The notes beneath the pieces were generated by a model. It searched no databases. It was not told where the DNA came from and worked only from the letters and a program-made list of their open reading frames with translations. Shown here one piece after another: positions 1-8,845 of a stretch of 64,000 nucleotides of DNA (the first letter of the stretch is position 1; each line of letters begins with the position of its first letter). The translations under genes and the position numbers were made by a program. Origin of the DNA: Citrobacter arsenatis (GTDB taxonomy: Bacteria > Pseudomonadota > Gammaproteobacteria > Enterobacterales > Enterobacteriaceae); the NCBI RefSeq assembly GCF_004353845.1, contig NZ_CP037864.1, forward strand, positions 2,480,001-2,544,000, written 5' to 3'.

Positions 1-1
1 T

Positions 2-667
2 GAACCTTTACGAGTCAACCAACTTTTTGTACGCAAGGCGGCCGGTGAATGTTTGAGCATTACGGAAGAAGCAGAGATTAACAGCGCTATCTTTATCATG
101 CTTGCGGGGCATTACAAGGCCAGAAACTGGGCGATGCAGATTCACTTTGGTGCGATTCGTAACAATAACAGCCTGATGCGCCAGCGTCTTGGTATTAATA
201 CCGGGTTTGATTCCATCAACGATCAGTCCGGTCTGGCTTCGTCGCTGAATCAACTGTTAGATGCAATGGCGCAAGCCGACGCGCTGCCAAAAACGATCCT
301 TTATAACCTGAATGCGGTTTACAACGATGTTGTCGCAACCACAATTGCTAATTTCCAGAATACTGAACATGGTGTTAAATCACCTATCCAGTTTGGTTCT
401 GGTTGGTGGTTTAATGATACGCGCCGTGGAATGGAGAATCAGTTAAATAGCCTGGCGGATCAGGGGTTGCTGATGCATTTTGTTGGGATGCTAACAGATT
501 CGCGGAGTTTTATTTCTTATCCTCGGCATGATTATTTTCGCCGGATCCTCTGCAATCTGCTCGGCAGCTGGGTTGAAAAAGGGGAGGTCCCAAATAATAA
601 AGATATTCTGACGCGAATGGTCAGGAATATTTGCCACGATAACGCTAATAATTATTTTAAATTCTAA
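2..667 (+). CDS. Uronate isomerase (UxaC family), C-terminal part
   Basis: The frame is already open at the window edge, so the 5' part of the gene lies outside; 221 residues are visible against about 470 in E. coli UxaC. The family interconverts glucuronate or galacturonate with fructuronate or tagaturonate in the cytoplasm. Seen in the sequence are the UxaC-type blocks HFGAIRNNN, KTILYNLN, IQFGSGWWFND, FVGMLTDSRSF and YFRRILCN near the C-terminus. The gene ends 24 bases before a GPH-family symporter, so the two probably form one operon with the YdfI-type oxidoreductase downstream. It diverges clearly from E. coli UxaC as I remember it and may be a paralogue with a different uronate or sugar-acid substrate; the substrate is not known from sequence. 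Confidence 0.85.
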   Translation, partial: EPLRVNQLFVRKAAGECLSITEEAEINSAIFIMLAGHYKARNWAMQIHFGAIRNNNSLMRQRLGINTGFDSINDQSGLASSLNQLLDAMAQADALPKTILYNLNAVYNDVVATTIANFQNTEHGVKSPIQFGSGWWFNDTRRGMENQLNSLADQGLLMHFVGMLTDSRSFISYPRHDYFRRILCNLLGSWVEKGEVPNNKDILTRMVRNICHDNANNYFKF

Positions 668-691
668 TAATATTTCTGGTGAGGATAGAAC

Positions 692-2236
692 ATGTCTCGT
701 ACTAATAGAAAAATAACCATCCCAATTAGTATCGGTTATGGGATGACAGATATTATGGGCGGTGGTGCATTCACGGTAATTGGCGCATGGTTACTCTTTT
801 TCTATACGACCTTCGTGGGATTATCGCCAGTTGAAGCGGCATCGATAGTCGCCATTGCGAGGATTGTTGATGCTATTGTTAGTTTGTTTATGGGGTCATT
901 TACTGACCATTTTTATAAAAATCCGTTAGGTAAAAGATTTGGCCGGCGTCGTTTCTTTTTACTTATTGGTGCGCCGCTCATGTTGGTATATACCTTGCTG
1001 TGGATGACCGGCATGAATTTCTGGTTTTATCTTGCAGTTTATCTGGCATTTGAAATTATTGCCGCAATGGTATTAATCCCATGGGAAACTCTGCCATCGG
1101 AAATGACCAAGGATTTTAATTCGCGCACCAAATTATCGACCTGTCGTATGTTTTTGTCGGCATCCGGTACATTTTTAGCAACCTTTATTCCTGGGCTGCT
1201 GATTGGACATTTTGGCGAACATGATCCAAACGCCTATTTTATTAATGGTGTCGTTTTTGCTGTGTTGTTTATGGTGTGCGTATTTATCTCATGGAAAGTG
1301 ACCTGGGAGCGTGATCTAACCCCTGAAATGCTCGAAGAGCTTGAACGCAGTAACCAGCCAACATCTTTTGTTGAAAAAGTGGCAATGGTGGGGCATTTAT
1401 TTAAGGAGTATGGTTCGACGCTGAAAGTGCGTGCGTTCAGAAAACATCTGGCTATCTACTTGCTTTCTTTCACCGCTAAAGATGTTTACAACACCGTCTT
1501 TGTTTTCTTCTGCGTTTATTGTCTGAACGTATCATCTTCATTGGCAGGAACACTGCTGTCGATGAGTATTGTGGGGCTGCCGGTCACGTTAATAGCAGGA
1601 TTCGCCATTATAAAATACGGACCGTCTCGACTGTATGTCTTTGCCTATACGTTAATGATGTTGTGTCTGGTTGGGTTGTTTATGGTTTACCAGTTCCCTA
1701 CAGACAACAAAGTAACGTTGCTGGTGATTTTGGCTGCACTGTATCAGGTAGGGCGTTGTGTACTGGAGTTCACGCCGTGGAACGTTTTCCCGTTCATCCC
1801 TGATATCGATGAGATGATCACTCGCCAACGTCGGGAAGGGTTATTTGCCGCAGTGATGACATTTTCCCGCAAGACGACGGTTGCGATTGCCACCTTTATC
1901 GTCGGTTTAATGTTGCAAAATGGGGGCTTTGTTAAAGGGAGTCAGGTTCAGCCGGAACAGGCCATCAATACTATTGCGACGTTGTTGTTTGCAGGGACGG
2001 CTGGTCTGTTGATTCTGGCATTGTGGCAAGCCTTGACCTTCCACTTGAATAAACGCACGCACAAAATTTTTGTCGATGAGGTTGAGCGGTTAAAGGCGAA
2101 TGGTGCAAAGAACGATGTGGATCCTGAAGCTCGTCGGATTGTGGAAGATTTGACCGGCTATTCCTATGACACACTTTGGTGCGAGGGAGAGAAGAAGGCG
2201 CCTGAAAAGCATAAATCACTCTCTCAGTTGAGTTAA
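692..2236 (+). CDS. GPH-family (UidB-like) sugar/uronide:cation symporter
   Basis: A 514-residue inner-membrane protein with about twelve hydrophobic segments and the GPH-family loop after helix 2 (FTDHFYKNPLGKRFGRRRFF, residues about 70-90). GPH proteins import glycosides, pentosides and hexuronides with H+ or Na+. The start ATG follows a GAGGA ribosome-binding site. The gene lies directly downstream of a uronate isomerase and upstream of a mannitol-dehydrogenase-family oxidoreductase, so uptake of a uronide or related sugar acid is the likely role. E. coli has the MFS gene ydfJ at this place, so the transporter here is a different family. Its C-terminal 70 residues form a hydrophilic cytoplasmic tail. 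Confidence 0.85.
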   Translation: MSRTNRKITIPISIGYGMTDIMGGGAFTVIGAWLLFFYTTFVGLSPVEAASIVAIARIVDAIVSLFMGSFTDHFYKNPLGKRFGRRRFFLLIGAPLMLVYTLLWMTGMNFWFYLAVYLAFEIIAAMVLIPWETLPSEMTKDFNSRTKLSTCRMFLSASGTFLATFIPGLLIGHFGEHDPNAYFINGVVFAVLFMVCVFISWKVTWERDLTPEMLEELERSNQPTSFVEKVAMVGHLFKEYGSTLKVRAFRKHLAIYLLSFTAKDVYNTVFVFFCVYCLNVSSSLAGTLLSMSIVGLPVTLIAGFAIIKYGPSRLYVFAYTLMMLCLVGLFMVYQFPTDNKVTLLVILAALYQVGRCVLEFTPWNVFPFIPDIDEMITRQRREGLFAAVMTFSRKTTVAIATFIVGLMLQNGGFVKGSQVQPEQAINTIATLLFAGTAGLLILALWQALTFHLNKRTHKIFVDEVERLKANGAKNDVDPEARRIVEDLTGYSYDTLWCEGEKKAPEKHKSLSQLS

Positions 2237-2242
2237 TCGAAC

Positions 2243-2281
2243 GACAGCCTGGAGTGAAGGATGCCATTTCTTTAGGCTGTC
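2243..2281 (+). terminator. Inverted repeat after the symporter gene
   Basis: GACAGCCT and AGGCTGTC form an 8-base stem around a 23-base loop just after the symporter stop codon. There is no U-run, so it may be a weak terminator or an mRNA-processing hairpin. Confidence 0.35.
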
Positions 2282-2398
2282 ACATAAGTGAAAAATGATG
2301 TCATACCAATTATAAAAAGCTTAATACAAATCAAAACATACAACCATACAGGCGTTACTCTGAATCAATTCTGATTTCATTGATAAGTAGGTACTACA

Positions 2399-3865
2399 AT
2401 GCAAAACAAATTATTAACGGCAAAGGCTACGCTTCCTGGCTACGATCGTACAAAACTGGTTCCACGAATTGTCCACTTGGGTTTTGGCGCATTTCATCGT
2501 GCGCATCAGGGCGTTTACGCGGATATTCTGGCAGCAGAACACGGCAGTGACTGGGGCTATTGCGAAGTGAATCTGATTGGCGGTGAGCAGCAGATTGCCG
2601 ATCTGAAACAGCAAGATAACCTGTATACCGTTGCAGAAATGTCTGCGGATGCGTGGACTGCAAGAGTTGTCGGCGTGGTGAAAAATGCGCTGCATGCGCA
2701 GGTTGATGGTCTGGAAAGCGTACTGGCTGCGATGTGTGAACCGCAGGTTGCGATCGTTTCCCTGACTATCACCGAGAAAGGATATTGCCACTCCCCGGCG
2801 ACCGGTCAACTGATGTTAGACAACCCGATGATTGCCGCCGACCTGCAGAACCCGAAACAGCCAAAAACGGCGCCAGGCGTAGTGGTTGAGGCCCTTGCTC
2901 GACGCAAAGCAGCGGGTTTGACCGCCTTTACCGTGATGTCCTGCGACAACATGCCAGAAAACGGTCATGTCATGCGCAATGTTGTCACGGCGTATGCCCA
3001 GGCGGTGGATACGGAACTGGCTGCGTGGATTGAACAACATGTCACATTCCCGTCAACAATGGTCGACCGCATTGTCCCGGCGGTGACGACTGACACTCTC
3101 GACAAAATTGAACAACTGACTGGCGTGCGCGACCCGGCAGGCGTAGCTTGTGAGCCGTTCCGTCAGTGGGTTATCGAAGACAACTTCGTCGCTGGTCGTC
3201 CTGAGTGGGAGAAAGCCGGTGCTGAGCTGGTGGCGGATGTGATTCCGTTTGAAGAGATGAAGTTGCGTATGCTTAACGGCAGCCACTCTTTCCTGGCTTA
3301 TCTCGGCTATCTGGCGGGATATCAGCACATTAACGACTGCATGGGCGATGAAAACTATCGTCTTGCCGCCCGCGCGCTAATGTTGCAGGAACAAGCGCCA
3401 ACGCTAAAAGTGAAAGGCGTCGATTTGCAGCAGTATGCCGATCGCCTGATCGCGCGATATAGCAACCCCGCGCTGCGTCACCGTACCTGGCAGATCGCTA
3501 TGGACGGCAGTCAAAAATTACCGCAGCGCATGCTTGACTCAGTTCGTTGGCACCTTGTGCACGGCAGCGACTTTGAACTGCTCGCACTGGGTATAGCTGG
3601 TTGGATGCGCTACGTCGGCGGTGTGGATGAGCAGGGGCAGGCGATTGAAATCAGCGATCCGCTGTTGCCGGTGATCCAGGATGCCGTACGCAGCAGTCAG
3701 GAAGGTGAAGAGCGCGTTCAGGCACTGCTGGCCCTTGATGCTATTTTCGGTCGTGAACTGCCGCAGGTTGAACGGTTCCGGTCTCAGGTGACGAAAGCGT
3801 ATCTTACGTTGCTGGCTGAAGGTGCGAAGGCGACGGTTGCGAAGTATGCGGCGAAACTGAAGTAA
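2399..3865 (+). CDS. ydfI: Mannitol dehydrogenase-family oxidoreductase YdfI
   Basis: A 488-residue NAD-dependent polyol/sugar-acid dehydrogenase of the mannitol-2-dehydrogenase/UxuB family. The N-terminal dinucleotide-binding region carries IVHLGFGAFHRAHQ (about residues 24-37), and the C-terminal domain carries the conserved KLRMLNGSHS segment with the catalytic lysine (about residue 285). It closely resembles E. coli YdfI and sits beside ydfZ and the GntR gene as in E. coli. The 162-base gap upstream suggests its own promoter, although it may also be co-regulated with the isomerase and symporter. The substrate is not established; fructuronate- or mannonate-like compounds fit the context. 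Confidence 0.9.
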   Translation: MQNKLLTAKATLPGYDRTKLVPRIVHLGFGAFHRAHQGVYADILAAEHGSDWGYCEVNLIGGEQQIADLKQQDNLYTVAEMSADAWTARVVGVVKNALHAQVDGLESVLAAMCEPQVAIVSLTITEKGYCHSPATGQLMLDNPMIAADLQNPKQPKTAPGVVVEALARRKAAGLTAFTVMSCDNMPENGHVMRNVVTAYAQAVDTELAAWIEQHVTFPSTMVDRIVPAVTTDTLDKIEQLTGVRDPAGVACEPFRQWVIEDNFVAGRPEWEKAGAELVADVIPFEEMKLRMLNGSHSFLAYLGYLAGYQHINDCMGDENYRLAARALMLQEQAPTLKVKGVDLQQYADRLIARYSNPALRHRTWQIAMDGSQKLPQRMLDSVRWHLVHGSDFELLALGIAGWMRYVGGVDEQGQAIEISDPLLPVIQDAVRSSQEGEERVQALLALDAIFGRELPQVERFRSQVTKAYLTLLAEGAKATVAKYAAKLK

Positions 3866-3884
3866 TTACGCGTTTTATCTAAGT

Positions 3885-3916
3885 CGCCATCCGGCTTGAA
3901 ATACAGCCAGATGGCG
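3885..3916 (+). terminator. Hairpin terminator after ydfI
   Basis: A 12-base stem (CGCCATCCGGCT with AGCCAGATGGCG, one mismatch) and an 8-base loop, followed shortly by TTTT. It lies between the convergent ydfI and ydfZ genes and could serve both. Confidence 0.55.
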
Positions 3917-3941
3917 CATTGTTTTCTGGCATTCGCACCAA

Positions 3942-4145
3942 TTAGTTCATGCCTAAACGAATCAGTTCGAGGGGGGCATATTTTCCTTCACACCCTTCGA
4001 TTTCCACTGTTTTCCCGCGGCGAATTTGCTCAGCGGTCAGGCCATCGGTGTCTATCGCGGTAATGCGGCCGGTGAGTCCGGTGTCGCTAATCATGACGCG
4101 GCTGCCAGTGGTGATTGCGTTACGGTTACGATCGTATGTTTTCAT
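3942..4145 (-). CDS. ydfZ: Small putative selenium-binding protein YdfZ
   Basis: A 67-residue cytoplasmic protein nearly identical to E. coli YdfZ (TYDRNRNAITTGSRVM near the start, APLELIRLGMN at the end, one Cys in EGCE). E. coli YdfZ was described as a protein that binds selenium labilely and is induced by FNR under anaerobiosis; its physiological role is unclear. I chose the ATG at 4145 because it gives exactly the E. coli length and follows the AGGAG-type site in AAGGAGAAAACACC. A longer upstream reading to 4211 has no similar support. A candidate FNR box lies about 100 bases upstream. Confidence 0.92.
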   Translation of the reverse strand: MKTYDRNRNAITTGSRVMISDTGLTGRITAIDTDGLTAEQIRRGKTVEIEGCEGKYAPLELIRLGMN

Positions 4146-4241
4146 GGTGTTTTCTCCTTTCCAACTTACCGTCAAAGCCCGTGGGCTTTTAGTCCCACGT
4201 AACGGGCGCAATATAAATACGCTTCTCGTTAATGATTTTTT

Positions 4242-4255
4242 TTGTTTTCGATCAA
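4242..4255 (-). promoter_or_regulatory. Candidate FNR box upstream of ydfZ
   Basis: TTGTT-TTCG-ATCAA matches the FNR palindrome TTGAT-N4-ATCAA with one mismatch. A TATATT -10-like element on the ydfZ strand lies near 4210-4215, which would place the box around -41 to -44, the class II activator position. FNR activation of ydfZ is known in E. coli; the start site here is inferred. Confidence 0.55.
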
Positions 4256-4307
4256 AATCACAGCTTTTTTTATGCAGATGTGCGGAGAGGGAAACACGCA
4301 GGAGAAA

Positions 4308-4328
4308 CTCACCTCGATGTGAGGTGAG
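4308..4328 (-). terminator. Hairpin downstream of rspR
   Basis: A perfect 8-base stem (CTCACCTC / GAGGTGAG) with a 5-base loop immediately after the rspR stop codon. On the minus strand it is followed by TTTCTCC, a weak U-tract. Confidence 0.5.
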
Positions 4329-4335
4329 CGTAATA

Positions 4336-5022
4336 TTAATCTTCGCTGAACCAGTCGCTATTTTCCTGGCGGATTAGCTGAACTGACTCACCAATTTCCT
4401 GAAGATGCAGCATCATTGCGCGCTCAACGGCATCACCATCATGTTTCTCCAGTGCGGCAAAGATATCGTGATGCTGGCGCAGCAGCATTTCTGGCGGAGA
4501 AATATGATCCAGGCTCATATAGCGGACGCGGTCAATCGTGGCCTTAATATTCTCGACGGTGTCCCAGGCGAGCTGGCACTCGGCGATTAAAGCCAGTTTC
4601 TGATGAAACTCGTCATCAAGCTGGAAAAAATCATCGATTTGCTTGCGATCAATCGCAATGCGCTGCTGATGCAAATTCTGTTCGAGCTGATAGCACTGTT
4701 TATCGGTGATCAATGCTGCGGCGCGGCGAACCACGGCACATTCAATTGCCTGACGAACAAAACAGCCGTTTTGTACCTGCGACAGTGAAATTTTGTTAAC
4801 GTAGCTGCCACGCTGCGGGCGGATCTGAATCAGGCCGTTCTCTGCCAGTTTAATGAATGCTTCTCGTACCGGCTGGCGTGACACATTAAAGCGTACGGAA
4901 ACCTCTTTCTCCGACAGCGGGGTACCGGGCGCAATCAGGCAATGCACGATATCACGACGAAGAATACGGTAAATCTGTTGATTTACTGGCTGTGTAGGGT
5001 TGAGCTGCGTTTCTACGGTCAT
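4336..5022 (-). CDS. rspR: GntR/FadR-subfamily transcriptional regulator RspR (YdfH)
   Basis: A 228-residue regulator. The N-terminal winged helix-turn-helix has the GntR signature (LSEKEVSVRFNVSRQPVREA, about residues 37-56) and residues about 90-220 form the all-helical FCD effector domain typical of FadR-like sugar-acid regulators. In E. coli YdfH/RspR represses rspAB, which belongs to mannonate/starvation-sensing metabolism. Here no rspAB is visible; instead the uronate isomerase, symporter and ydfI lie next to it and are plausible targets. It is transcribed on its own, convergent with ydfI and in line with ydfZ. Confidence 0.92.
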   Translation of the reverse strand: MTVETQLNPTQPVNQQIYRILRRDIVHCLIAPGTPLSEKEVSVRFNVSRQPVREAFIKLAENGLIQIRPQRGSYVNKISLSQVQNGCFVRQAIECAVVRRAAALITDKQCYQLEQNLHQQRIAIDRKQIDDFFQLDDEFHQKLALIAECQLAWDTVENIKATIDRVRYMSLDHISPPEMLLRQHHDIFAALEKHDGDAVERAMMLHLQEIGESVQLIRQENSDWFSED

Positions 5023-5108
5023 TCATTCTTACTTTTTAGAGAGTTAACCCAGATATTTTATCACTTATTTCAGGCTATCTATACCCGGCGCGGGGCCGGG
5101 CAGAGAAA

Positions 5109-5855
5109 TTAGCTCCGATGAATACTCAGTCCGGCAAAAGACTGTGTGACAGGCATCATTTCAAGGGTGTTAATGTTGACATGAGCGGGCAAAGACGCCA
5201 CCCACCAAACTGCTTCAGTGACATCTTGCGGGGTTAGCGCAGTGGTATTTTCGTAGGCTTTTTCAGCTTTAGCGTCATCGCCTTTGAAACGTACATTAGA
5301 GAACTCCGTACCGCCAACCAGACCCGGTTCAATGTCGGTGACGCGAATTGCAGTGCCGTGCAAGTCAGTACGCAAATTCAGGCTAAACTGGCGCACAAAC
5401 GCTTTGGTTGCACCGTAGACGTTACCGCCAGCGTATGGCCAACTACCTGCGGTAGAGCCGATATTGATAATATGACCACGGTTGCGCTCAACCATACCTG
5501 GCAGCACGGCGCGGGTCATATAAACCAGGCCTTTGTTGTTGGTATCGATCATATTTTCCCAGTCTTCAATGCTGGCCTTATGAGCCGGCTCAAGGCCCAG
5601 CGCCAGACCCGCATTGTTGACCAAAACATCAATATTGCGCCATTCCGCGGGTAACGCGTCCAGCATCTCTTCAATTGATGCACGATTACGTACGTCCAGT
5701 TGCGCGGTATAGAGGCGGTCACCCAGCTCATCTTTAAGTTCCTGCAGGCGCTCCTGACGGCGTCCGGTGGCAATAACTTTATGCCCATTCTCAATAAAAC
5801 GACGCGTAATGCACTCACCAAAACCTGCGGTTGCTCCGGTTACTAAAACGATCAT
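5109..5855 (-). CDS. ydfG: 3-hydroxy acid / malonic semialdehyde dehydrogenase YdfG
   Basis: A 248-residue short-chain dehydrogenase. It has the NADP-binding TGATAGFG motif (residues 7-14), NNAG (about 80) and the catalytic Ser...Tyr-x-x-x-Lys set (GSTAGS, then VYGATK). E. coli YdfG reduces malonic semialdehyde and oxidises L-allo-threonine and other 3-hydroxy acids with NADP. The start at 5855 matches the E. coli length and follows TGAGGAACAGTGAG; an upstream in-frame ATG at 5870 would add five residues. It is monocistronic and divergent from dcp. Confidence 0.95.
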   Translation of the reverse strand: MIVLVTGATAGFGECITRRFIENGHKVIATGRRQERLQELKDELGDRLYTAQLDVRNRASIEEMLDALPAEWRNIDVLVNNAGLALGLEPAHKASIEDWENMIDTNNKGLVYMTRAVLPGMVERNRGHIINIGSTAGSWPYAGGNVYGATKAFVRQFSLNLRTDLHGTAIRVTDIEPGLVGGTEFSNVRFKGDDAKAEKAYENTTALTPQDVTEAVWWVASLPAHVNINTLEMMPVTQSFAGLSIHRS

Positions 5856-5992
5856 CTCACTGTTCCTCAACGCTTTTTATGTAGTACTACCATAGCACGT
5901 CATTTCTGTTCAGAGCTATTCCTGCTTAACGTGATTGCGGTCGATTCGTGGGAAGTCTACTCTGGTAAACAAATCGTTTTCAGGAGTGAAAG

Positions 5993-8038
5993 ATGTCGTT
6001 AACGAATCCTTTTTTTCACCACAGCACATTGCCTTATCAGGCACCGCAGTTTGATCTGATTGACGTACAACACTACCGTCCTGCGTTCGATGAAGGTGTA
6101 CGGCAAAAACGCGCAGAGATAGAAGCGATTGTGCAAAACCCGCAGCACCCTGATTTTGCTAATACTTTGCTGGCGCTTGAGCAAAGCGGTGTGCTACTCA
6201 CGCGGGTGACCAGCGTTTTCTTTGCTATGACAGCGGCGCACACCAACGATGAACTACAGCGCCTTGACGAAGAGTTTTCCGCAGAGTTAGCGAGCCTTGC
6301 CAATGATATCTATCTCAATAGTGCGCTTTTCGCGCGCGTCGAAACCGTCTGGCAACGGCGCAGTACGTTAGGTCTGGATAGCGAATCATTACGCCTTCTC
6401 GAAGTCGTCCACCAGCGTTTTGTACTGGCGGGTGCTCGTTTGAATGAGGTAGATAAAGCCCGCCTTAAAGCGCTAAATACGGAGTCAGCCACGCTGACCA
6501 GCCAGTTTAACCAACGGCTGCTGGCGGCGAACAAGTCTGGTGCTATGGTGGTGGATGATGTCCGACATCTGGACGGACTCAGCGCAGAGGAGATAGCTGT
6601 CGCTGCTGAAACCGCAAGGGAGAAAGGGTTTGAAGCGCGTTGGGTTATCCCGTTATTGAACACCACTCAGCAACCGGCGCTTGCGGTATTACGCGATCGT
6701 CAGACCCGCAAAAGCCTGTTCACCCGCGCATGGACACGGGCTGAAAACAATGATGCCAACGACACTCGAGCCATTGTTCAGCGGCTGGTGGAGATCCGGA
6801 TGCAGCAGGCGAAACTGCTTGGCTTTGCCAATTACGCCGCCTGGAAAATTGCCGATCAAATGGCAAAAACGCCGGACGCAGCACTGACTTTTATGCGGGC
6901 TATTGTTCCTGCCGCACGGGCGCGGGCGTTGGGTGAGCAGGCTGAAATCCAGAAAGTTATTTTTCAGGAACAAGGGCAGTTTAGCGCCGAGGCCTGGGAC
7001 TGGTCATTTTATGCCGAGCAGGTTCGACGTGAGAAATATGCCCTTAATGAGGCACAACTCAAACCTTACTTTGCCCTGGATTCGGTGCTGAACGAGGGCG
7101 TATTCTGGACGGCAGAACAGCTCTTTGGCATTAAATTTATAGAACGTTTCGATATTCCTGTTTATCACCCGGATGTACGTGTATGGGAAATATTCGATCA
7201 TGATGGCGTAGGGTTGGCGTTATTTTACGGTGATTTCTTTGCCCGCGAATCAAAAAGCGGCGGAGCCTGGATGGGCAATTTTATTGAGCAATCGCTGCTT
7301 AACGAAGCCAGACCGGTTATTTACAACGTCTGTAATTATCAGAAACCTGCAAAGGATCAGCCCGCATTACTGCTGTGGGATGATGTTATTACGTTATTTC
7401 ATGAGTTTGGGCATACGTTGCACGGTCTGTTCGCCACTCAGCGTTATGCCACGCTTTCAGGGACCAACACTCCGCGTGATTTTGTCGAATTTCCTTCGCA
7501 GATCAACGAACACTGGGCGAGCCATCCGCAGGTCTTTGCCCGTTTTGCTCGTCATGTTGATACCGGGGAGCCTATGCCACAGGCATTGCGAGAAAAAATG
7601 CAACAGGCCGACCTGTTTAACAAAGGGTACGACATGACCGAACTGCTCAGCGCTGCATTGCTGGATATGCGCTGGCACTCTCTGGAGACGAATGATTCGT
7701 CTCCTTCGGTTGATCAATTTGAACAGCAGGCGTTAGCGGCGGAAGGTCTGGATCTCAGGGCCGTGCCGCCACGTTATCGCAGTAGTTACTTTGCCCATAT
7801 CTTCGGCGGCGGTTATGCCGCGGGGTATTACGCCTATCTGTGGACGCAAATGTTGGCCGATGATGGCTATCAGTGGTTTGTAGAGCAGGGTGGATTAACC
7901 CGCGAAAACGGGCAGAAATTCCGCGAAGCGATTTTGTCCCGCGGGAATAGCACTGATTTAGCTGAACTTTATCGCCAGTGGAGTGGGCGCAACCCACAAA
8001 TGGAGCCGATGCTGGAGCATAGAGGTTTGCGCAGCTAA
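5993..8038 (+). CDS. dcp: Peptidyl-dipeptidase Dcp (M3 family)
   Basis: A 681-residue zinc metallopeptidase of the same length as E. coli Dcp; it removes C-terminal dipeptides from peptides. The zinc motif HEFGH is at residues 470-474, and the downstream glutamate region (TPRDFVEFPSQINEHW) supplies the third ligand. The start ATG follows CAGGAGTGAAAG. No signal peptide is evident, in line with a largely cytoplasmic location. It is monocistronic with its own terminator. Confidence 0.97.
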   Translation: MSLTNPFFHHSTLPYQAPQFDLIDVQHYRPAFDEGVRQKRAEIEAIVQNPQHPDFANTLLALEQSGVLLTRVTSVFFAMTAAHTNDELQRLDEEFSAELASLANDIYLNSALFARVETVWQRRSTLGLDSESLRLLEVVHQRFVLAGARLNEVDKARLKALNTESATLTSQFNQRLLAANKSGAMVVDDVRHLDGLSAEEIAVAAETAREKGFEARWVIPLLNTTQQPALAVLRDRQTRKSLFTRAWTRAENNDANDTRAIVQRLVEIRMQQAKLLGFANYAAWKIADQMAKTPDAALTFMRAIVPAARARALGEQAEIQKVIFQEQGQFSAEAWDWSFYAEQVRREKYALNEAQLKPYFALDSVLNEGVFWTAEQLFGIKFIERFDIPVYHPDVRVWEIFDHDGVGLALFYGDFFARESKSGGAWMGNFIEQSLLNEARPVIYNVCNYQKPAKDQPALLLWDDVITLFHEFGHTLHGLFATQRYATLSGTNTPRDFVEFPSQINEHWASHPQVFARFARHVDTGEPMPQALREKMQQADLFNKGYDMTELLSAALLDMRWHSLETNDSSPSVDQFEQQALAAEGLDLRAVPPRYRSSYFAHIFGGGYAAGYYAYLWTQMLADDGYQWFVEQGGLTRENGQKFREAILSRGNSTDLAELYRQWSGRNPQMEPMLEHRGLRS

Positions 8039-8060
8039 GACATTTTTAACCAGAAAATAG

Positions 8061-8083
8061 AACCGGGCGCGATGCCCGGTTTA
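8061..8083 (+). terminator. Rho-independent terminator of dcp
   Basis: AACCGGGC-GCGAT-GCCCGGTT, an 8-base perfect stem with a 5-base loop followed by TTATT, 22 bases after the dcp stop. The remaining bases up to 8254 are AT-rich and hold nothing I recognise. Confidence 0.75.
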
Positions 8084-8254
8084 TTGCTGGGTCATTTCTT
8101 CCCCAAAACGCTACCCCAAAATGGACCCTTAAATTCTGCAGTCATCGGTAATTTTTTTATTCAGAATTAATAGGGTGAGACGCATTACGGGCAATCATGT
8201 AGAAAACCTGGCATAATGAATTAAATTTCTATAGTGGATGTCTGATCGCAAGAA

Positions 8255-8785
8255 TCACGATATATAATTCATCTCGCTAGCAATAAACATTCTTACTTCA
8301 TTTAAATATCTCAGGTTGAGTTTTCTTGCGATTATCGCTATGTACGAGTAAATGGTTTTATTATTAACATTGGCTAATTCCGCAACGCTTGATACATCCG
8401 GATGTTGATATAGTGCCCAGGCTATTTTTCTCTCTTTTTTGGACATCATTGACAGTTCTAACAACATAATAAGATGTTGTTTGAAATCGGGCCAACTAAT
8501 AGTTCGCCCAGTTTTCAATAACTGTTTAATGTCATCCAGACAGTTATCACGCCCGAATGTTGCTAATGAACTTAATATTTTGGAATGAACACTTATTCCT
8601 GTCAGTATATAAATACTCTGGTTGGTTCTGAGTTCAACACCATCTATTTCATCAAGCAATTCTGAAAATGATGTATAGGAATCAATGTCAACAATACATG
8701 TATATCTTTCAAAGCTGATTTCTCTTAGCAAATGTCTGAATGCAAATTTGATATAATTGTTCTTTGTGAAAATTCTGTGTCGCAT
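8255..8785 (-). CDS. LuxR-type helix-turn-helix regulator
   Basis: A 176-residue protein with no recognisable N-terminal sensor. The last 60 residues form a LuxR-like DNA-binding domain: MSKKERKIAWALYQHPDVSSVAELANVNNKTIYSYIAIIARKL fits the family pattern of a leading 'T/S-x-x-E' helix, an 'A.....-S-x-K-T-V' recognition helix and a final 'LN...R'. The N-terminal 110 residues resemble the poorly conserved receiver-like halves of enterobacterial fimbrial and biofilm regulators, but I cannot name a family. It lies 60 bases downstream of, and on the same strand as, an EAL protein, so the two are probably co-transcribed. The gene is markedly AT-rich relative to dcp, which suggests horizontal acquisition. 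Confidence 0.75.
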   Translation of the reverse strand: MRHRIFTKNNYIKFAFRHLLREISFERYTCIVDIDSYTSFSELLDEIDGVELRTNQSIYILTGISVHSKILSSLATFGRDNCLDDIKQLLKTGRTISWPDFKQHLIMLLELSMMSKKERKIAWALYQHPDVSSVAELANVNNKTIYSYIAIIARKLNLRYLNEVRMFIASEMNYIS

Positions 8786-8845
8786 TTGAGTGCCAATACC
8801 TATGGGTAAGAATATATTGCGAAAATGACATATCCTCTATTACTT

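Noticed and set aside
2414..3328. Several minus-strand frames within ydfI
   Set aside because: They overlap a well-supported gene completely and have no plausible starts or similarity.
3882..3920. REP/BIME element between ydfI and ydfZ
   Set aside because: The GCCATCCGGC hairpin resembles REP sequences but there is a single copy and its position fits a terminator better.
8095..8254. Prophage or integrative-element attachment site downstream of dcp
   Set aside because: No tRNA, integrase or repeated att-like sequence was found; the interval is simply AT-rich.
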